A stretch of 9,737 bases of DNA from assembly GCA_905200565.1 (NCBI GenBank), contig CAJKKX010000048.1, positions 1 to 9,737 on the forward strand, read 5' to 3'. The DNA comes from an uncultured Lachnospiraceae bacterium (GTDB lineage Bacteria > Bacillota_A > Clostridia > Lachnospirales > Lachnospiraceae). This document shows, in pieces, positions 5,997 to 9,737 of this stretch. The position numbers and the translations under genes were made by a program. The notes below the pieces were generated by a model. It made no database searches. It was not told the origin of the DNA and was given only the letters and a program-made list of their open reading frames with translations. How positions within the stretch are numbered: the stretch's first letter is position 1; the number at the start of each line of letters is the position of its first letter.

Positions 5997-6184
5997 GCTT
6001 TTTTCCGCAATTCCCGCGTGTTTTTTTCAACAAGCCTGCGGGCAACCATGATCTGATGTCCGCAGCCTTCGCACTTCAGCCGGAAGTCCGCGCCCACGCG
6101 CAGGATCTCCCACTCGCTGCTGCCGCAGGGATGCGGTTTTTTCAGCCTCACAATATCGCCCACCTCATAATTCAGCCGTTCCAT
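5993..6184 (-). CDS. DUF951 family small protein (YyzM-like)
   Basis: Small protein of 63 residues with no established biochemical role. The family signature is clear: YEVGDIVRLKKPHPCGSSEWE (6-26), VGADFRLKCEGCGHQIMV (30-47) and EKNTREL (53-59). Cys20, Cys38, Cys41 and His43 could bind a metal; this is inference from their spacing. I chose ATG at 6184 over an upstream in-frame ATG at 6211 because AAAGGAG (6199-6193) stands eight bases before it and homologues begin at this point. The upstream start would add nine non-conserved residues. The gene sits 100 bases before rpsF; in Bacillus subtilis a relative also lies near rpsF-ssb-rpsR. It ends inside the -35 box of the rpsF promoter, so it is probably on a separate, upstream transcript, perhaps continuing from the sirtuin gene. 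Confidence 0.9.
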   Translation of the reverse strand: MERLNYEVGDIVRLKKPHPCGSSEWEILRVGADFRLKCEGCGHQIMVARRLVEKNTRELRKKA

Positions 6185-6300
6185 GCCTGTGGCTCCTTTC
6201 CATGTCCTCACTTTTTCATGCCCCGTCCCGCTCTGCCCGAAGAGCTTCTCCGGACCGGCTTATCCGCATTCTGTCCGGTCTGCAATCTGACCGCACCGCT

Positions 6301-7026
6301 CTAGTCAATATGAATGCTTTCAAATACCTTTCCGATGCTGTCGTCGATTACCAGGTCAGCATTTTTATCGCGCGAAGTAGTGCTCTTGTTGATCACCACC
6401 AGCTTACTGCCGCGGAAGTAATCAATCAGTCCTGCCGCCGGATAGACCACAAGCGACGTTCCGCCAATGATCAGCACGTCCGCCTGCGCAATATAACGGA
6501 TGGATTTTGTCATCGTCTCGCCATCCAGCCCCTCCTCGTAGAGTACCACATCAGGCTTGATGATTCCGCCGCATGAGCAGCGCGGCACGCCGTCCGCCTC
6601 TTTCATATATTTTGCGTCGTAAAATTTCCGGCACCGCTGGCAGTAATTTCGGTGTACACTGCCGTGCAGCTCCAATACCTCTTTGCTGCCCGCCATCTGA
6701 TGCAGTCCGTCGATATTCTGGGTGATGACGGCGCGCACATGTCCGCTCTTCTCCCACTCCGCCAGACGGATGTGCGCCATGTTAGGCTTTGCATCCAGCA
6801 CCAGCATTTTCTTTTTATAAAAGCGGTAAAATTCTTCTGTCCGGTTCACAAAAAAAGTGTGGCTGATGATCGTCTCCGGCGGGTAGTCATACTCCTGGTT
6901 GTATAAGCCGTCCACACTGCGAAAATCCGGTATCCCGCTCTCCGTCGACACCCCGGCGCCGCCGAAAAACACTACATTATTGCTTTCTGCAATCCACTTC
7001 TGTAAAGTTTCTCTCTTATCCTGCAT
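6301..7026 (-). CDS. NAD-dependent protein deacylase, SIR2 (sirtuin) family
   Basis: Cytoplasmic enzyme of 241 residues expected to remove acetyl or other acyl groups from protein lysines, consuming NAD and releasing nicotinamide. NAD-binding GAGVSTESGIPDFRS lies at 23-37, TQNIDGLH at 102-109, and the catalytic His121 in ELHGS. The zinc cysteines are Cys129, Cys132, Cys150 and Cys152 (CQRC and CSC). IKPDVVLYEE lies at 156-165, and the Rossmann part GGTSLVVYPAAGL is at 188-200. All key residues are present and the length is normal. In this position class U (bacterial) sirtuins are likely, which is an inference from the overall pattern. ATG at 7026 has GAGGGGG seven bases upstream. It lies 110 bases after the sortase gene, with no terminator or clear promoter between, so readthrough from the VanRS-sortase unit is possible. 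Another symbol used for relatives is cobB. Confidence 0.95.
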   Translation of the reverse strand: MQDKRETLQKWIAESNNVVFFGGAGVSTESGIPDFRSVDGLYNQEYDYPPETIISHTFFVNRTEEFYRFYKKKMLVLDAKPNMAHIRLAEWEKSGHVRAVITQNIDGLHQMAGSKEVLELHGSVHRNYCQRCRKFYDAKYMKEADGVPRCSCGGIIKPDVVLYEEGLDGETMTKSIRYIAQADVLIIGGTSLVVYPAAGLIDYFRGSKLVVINKSTTSRDKNADLVIDDSIGKVFESIHID

Positions 7027-7136
7027 GATAAATCCCCCTCTTCATTCCCGTCTGACCTTTTCTTTTTTCCGCTGTCTTCCACCCTGTCCGCAGCAGCATC
7101 TTTTCATCTTTTCTGCCTTCAGCGGCGTTTTTCCGC

Positions 7137-8051
7137 CTATCCCTCTGTTTCTTCGTATCCACCCGCCTTCGGCACAGACTGATAGGTGCGCACGCGCTTG
7201 CCCTGCACAATGAACCGCGTCTCACTGTCGCCGGTACAGGTGGAAAGCGTCACGACAGTATCGCCGTATTTTACATCTACGCCAGTGTCCACATACGACT
7301 GTGATTTCGCGAGATTTATAAAATCCATAAAATCCTCTTCTCCCGCAAACACAGTTTTGTAGCAGTCACTGTACGCGCCGACCACGCCGCATGCAAAGAT
7401 CTCATATTTATAGATCTTATCTGGCGTATAAATCCAGAAATACGGGCTCTTATCGTAGGTTTCCTGCTCCCCGTACTGCTTCAGCGTTCCAAACATCGAC
7501 CCATTTTTCATGTTGTGGCCGTAAACAATACTGTTTCTGTTATAAAAATTCGAATTATTCGCATAGTCCAGGAAAATGGAACCGGCAAAATTTTCCTGTC
7601 CGCGGAAGGTCCGGTGCAGATAATATTCGTTATCCTCCCCCTGCACAATCGGATAGGTGATATCCAGTGCTTCCATTTCCAGCCAGCCGATAATATCGTC
7701 ATTGATAGCAAGAAGGCTGTCAAAATCTATCGGATTTTCCATCTCCTGCAGCTTCTTTCTCCCCGCCGCAGCATCCTCCGCCAGGATCTCGTCCGCCTGC
7801 CCGTCAGCCCCCATCGTCTCGTTTTCCACCATGTTCGCCTCGTCAAAGCCTTCCGTTTCCTTATCCGTTTTCGCATATTCCTCCAGCGCGCTGTACTCAT
7901 CCGTGCCCGCCTTGTACGCAAAATAAATCGTCACAAGCTGGTACCCCGCATAACAGAACACCCCCAAAGCCACAATGATCACCAGCGTGCTGATAAAATT
8001 TCCGATGCCGCCCTTTTTGCGGCGTTGTTCTCTTCTTCTGTCTCTTCCCAT
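7137..8051 (-). CDS. srtB: Class B sortase
   Basis: Membrane-anchored cysteine transpeptidase that attaches secreted proteins carrying a C-terminal sorting signal to the cell wall or to pilins. The 304 residues comprise a very basic N terminus (MGRDRRREQRRKKGG), a membrane helix at about 17-46, and an acidic linker at about 50-98. The sortase domain follows at about 105-292, with DIIGWLEMEALDITYPIVQG at 119-138. The catalytic triad is His179 in VYGHNM, Cys272 in TLSTC, and Arg279 in SETRFIVQGKR. The YYLHRTF and GSIFLDY motifs (143-149, 157-163) favour class B. The gene starts 6 bases after the histidine kinase stop, so it is in the VanRS transcript. No LPXTG- or NPQTN-type substrate gene is in the window, so its substrate is unknown. 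Confidence 0.94.
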   Translation of the reverse strand: MGRDRRREQRRKKGGIGNFISTLVIIVALGVFCYAGYQLVTIYFAYKAGTDEYSALEEYAKTDKETEGFDEANMVENETMGADGQADEILAEDAAAGRKKLQEMENPIDFDSLLAINDDIIGWLEMEALDITYPIVQGEDNEYYLHRTFRGQENFAGSIFLDYANNSNFYNRNSIVYGHNMKNGSMFGTLKQYGEQETYDKSPYFWIYTPDKIYKYEIFACGVVGAYSDCYKTVFAGEEDFMDFINLAKSQSYVDTGVDVKYGDTVVTLSTCTGDSETRFIVQGKRVRTYQSVPKAGGYEETEG

Positions 8052-8057
8052 AACAGC

Positions 8058-9257
8058 CTACACCTGCCTTTCTGTCTGAACCACAACCGCATCCCGGTGT
8101 CTTGCCGCGCGTCCTCTTTTCAGCTGGCTTTCCGGCACATACGCCGGCAGACTCACCGTGAATGTCGTATAATAGCGGTCACTTGCCGCCTCGATTTTTC
8201 CGCCATGCAGCTCTACGATCTGCTTTGCGATCGAGAGTCCCAGGCCGGAACCTCCCGTCTGGCTGCTGCGCGCATTATCCACGCGGTAAAATTTTTCAAA
8301 AATTGCCTTCAGCTTCTGTTCCGGGATCTGATGCCCTTTATTTGTAAAGGTAATGACGATATCATTTTCTCTCCTGCGCGCCTCGATCGCGATCTCCGTA
8401 TCGCTGTAGCTATACGCGATCGCATTACGCAAAAGATTTTCAAACACACGCGCAAGTTTATCCGGATCGCCGTCCACGATCAGCTTTTCGTCCGCATCCA
8501 CCCGGCAGGTCATATATTTTTCCGCCAATATGCCATAGCTCTCGTCGGCAAGCTGCTCCAGCATCACCGAGAGATCGAGCTGCACCTTTTCCAGCACAAT
8601 GTCCTGCAGATTAAACCGCGTGATCTCAAAAAATTCATTGATCAGCTCGCCCAGACGGTTCGCTTTCTCCAGCGAAATATGGATATATTTCTGCCGATCC
8701 TCCTCCGGCATGTTTTTCTGCCCGTCCAGCATCGTCAGATAAGCAATGATAGAGGTGAGCGGCGTTTTCAGATCGTGCGCAAGGTAAACCACCAGATCAT
8801 TCTTTTTCTGCTCGCTCTCGATCCGCGCCCGCTCCTTTCGTTTCAGCGTCATTTTCAGTCCTGTCAGCTTGTCAGAGATCGGCTGCAGCTCCGGCGGCAG
8901 CTTCACCGGCTCCTCGTTGTCCTCGCGGACGTCGTCGATCGCCTTCTCCACGCGGCTCAGATAGCCAAGGATCCCCTTGATCGCCAGATTGTAAAAAATC
9001 AGGAACAGCAGGATAAAGCCGATCGCAAGGAAAAGAAATTTATTGTCCATGAAAATCTTTCCGTAAAGCTGATCCGCTGTGTTCCAGTCCAGATGAAGCT
9101 TTGAGAAAAACCACATCATCAGATCCGTAAAGAAATCCTGGAAGATTCCGTCAATCAAAAAGCGGACAATCCCATAGCCCACCACCAGCGTCAGTGCTGC
9201 CACCAGGCTGGTGCGGATGAGAATTGTCCTCTTTAGTTTTTTATAGCTATTTTTCAA
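8058..9257 (-). CDS. VanS-like sensor histidine kinase
   Basis: Membrane kinase of 399 residues that should phosphorylate the overlapping VanR-like regulator. Membrane helices at about 11-35 and 73-93 enclose a short extracytoplasmic loop of about 37 residues. A HAMP-like linker (94-150) leads to the H box YLAHDLKTPLTS (158-169, His161), N box FENLLRNAIAYS (272-283) and the G2 region FYRVDNARSSQTGGSGLGLS (323-342). The G1 box reads NKGHQIP at 306-312, with Asn in place of the usual Asp of DxG; I recall this in VanS relatives, where it goes with active proteins. The start is TTG at 9257, supported by GGGGAG and AGGA upstream and by the 11-base overlap with the regulator gene. The tail beyond about 372 is basic and not conserved. 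Likely senses cell-envelope stress; a glycopeptide ligand is not implied, since no van resistance genes accompany it. Confidence 0.93.
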   Translation of the reverse strand: MKNSYKKLKRTILIRTSLVAALTLVVGYGIVRFLIDGIFQDFFTDLMMWFFSKLHLDWNTADQLYGKIFMDNKFLFLAIGFILLFLIFYNLAIKGILGYLSRVEKAIDDVREDNEEPVKLPPELQPISDKLTGLKMTLKRKERARIESEQKKNDLVVYLAHDLKTPLTSIIAYLTMLDGQKNMPEEDRQKYIHISLEKANRLGELINEFFEITRFNLQDIVLEKVQLDLSVMLEQLADESYGILAEKYMTCRVDADEKLIVDGDPDKLARVFENLLRNAIAYSYSDTEIAIEARRRENDIVITFTNKGHQIPEQKLKAIFEKFYRVDNARSSQTGGSGLGLSIAKQIVELHGGKIEAASDRYYTTFTVSLPAYVPESQLKRGRAARHRDAVVVQTERQV

Positions 9258-9737
9258 CTTTGTATCCTACTCCCCAGACCGTCTTGATAAACTCGGTTTT
9301 TCCCATCGGTCCGCCCATCTTCTCGCGCAGATGACGGATATGCACCATCACTGTATTGTTGCTTTGTTTGTAGTATTTTTCATGCCACACCTGCTCAAAG
9401 AGCTGCTCCGAGCTGATCACCTGTCCGCGGTTTTCGCAGAGGATCCAGAGAATATCAAATTCAATCGGCGTGAGCGTCAGTTCGCGCTCATTGAACGTAC
9501 ACTCATGCGTGCTGCGGTTCATCAGCAGACCGCCGAAATCTATAATATCCTCCTGCGGCTTTCCGCCGTCATTGTACTTCGTGTAGCGGCGAAGCTGCGC
9601 CTTCACGCGCGCGATCAGCTCCAGCGGGTTGAACGGCTTTTCAATGTAGTCGTCCGCCCCCAGTGTCAGCCCGTTGATCTTGTCCATATACTCGGTCTTT
9701 GCCGTCAGCATGATGACCGGAAACGTGTGCGTTTCAC
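9247..9737 (-). CDS. VanR-like response regulator (OmpR/PhoB family), partial at 5' end
   Basis: C-terminal 162 residues of a regulator; the window edge cuts off the first part of the receiver domain, including the phosphoacceptor Asp. The visible frame begins ETHTFPVIMLTAKTEY and continues with GADDYIEKPFNPLELIARVK, which supplies the conserved Thr and Lys of the receiver. A winged-helix DNA-binding domain follows from about residue 65, with LTPIEFDILWILCENRGQVI, VMVHIRHLREKMG and VWGVGYKVEK at the end. An internal ATG at 9711 lies within the receiver motif VIMLTAK and is not a real start. It pairs with the VanS-like kinase, whose TTG start overlaps its 3' end. Target genes probably include this transcript itself and so the sortase; that is inference. 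Confidence 0.94.
   Translation of the reverse strand, partial: ETHTFPVIMLTAKTEYMDKINGLTLGADDYIEKPFNPLELIARVKAQLRRYTKYNDGGKPQEDIIDFGGLLMNRSTHECTFNERELTLTPIEFDILWILCENRGQVISSEQLFEQVWHEKYYKQSNNTVMVHIRHLREKMGGPMGKTEFIKTVWGVGYKVEK

Noticed and set aside
6185..6300. CCGGAC/GTCCGG inverted repeat between the sirtuin and DUF951 genes as a terminator.
   Set aside because: The stem is only six pairs with a 17-base loop and has no T tract on either strand.
7515..9104. Very long plus-strand open frame (529 codons) opposite the sortase and VanS-like kinase genes.
   Set aside because: Both minus-strand genes are clear from catalytic motifs and tight spacing. The plus-strand product is Arg/His/Leu-rich with no family features, as expected for an antisense frame of GC-richer genes.
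8058..9737. Vancomycin resistance locus.
   Set aside because: Only the regulator and kinase resemble Van proteins; no ligase, dehydrogenase or peptidase is visible, and such pairs are common in susceptible Clostridia.
1..9737. CRISPR array, tRNA or rRNA genes, insertion sequences, prophage or attachment sites.
   Set aside because: I saw no spaced repeats, tRNA-like or rRNA-like stretches, transposase or integrase motifs; the genes are uniformly oriented and chromosomal in type.

Overview
The window reads as ordinary chromosome of a Gram-positive anaerobe of the Clostridia, most likely Lachnospiraceae. The evidence is the DUF951-rpsF-ssb-rpsR cluster, a VanR/VanS-type two-component pair, a class B sortase, a YesM/YesN-type pair beside a sugar ABC transporter, and strong AAGGAGG-like ribosome binding sites. 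I infer this from gene content; no rRNA or other species marker is present. Every gene I can support lies on the minus strand, so transcription runs from high to low coordinates.

In the direction of transcription, the right part (9737 to 7137) holds the end of a VanR-like OmpR-family response regulator, cut by the window edge. A VanS-like histidine kinase follows, starting at TTG and overlapping the regulator by 11 bases, and then a class B sortase 6 bases later. These three look like one transcript linking envelope sensing to a cell-surface transpeptidase. No van ligase, dehydrogenase or peptidase gene is visible, so the pair should not be read as vancomycin resistance. A class U sirtuin-type NAD-dependent deacylase follows after 110 bases.

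The middle part (6184 to 4746) is a conserved housekeeping block: a small DUF951 protein, then rpsF (S6), ssb and rpsR (S18). A near-consensus promoter overlaps the DUF951 stop codon. Its leader can fold so that the rpsF Shine-Dalgarno is paired, and a second small hairpin masks the rpsR Shine-Dalgarno. The block ends in a clear intrinsic terminator.

The left part (4718 to 1) is a sugar-uptake locus: a YesM-type sensor kinase, a YesN-type AraC-family response regulator, a strong terminator, a periplasmic-binding-protein-like sugar receptor, and an RbsC-type permease that runs off the edge. The kinase is split by a one-base frameshift near 4030, so as written it is broken, while the downstream genes look intact. 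Between regulator and receptor gene are two related palindromes 61 bp apart. One is the terminator; the other lies upstream of a promoter with a good -10 and a poor -35, as expected for an activator-dependent promoter. A GC-rich hairpin separates receptor and permease genes and probably sets their relative expression.

I found no convincing previously undescribed system. The points most worth a second look are the kinase frameshift, the paired palindromes, the rpsF and rpsR leader structures, and the VanRS-sortase linkage.
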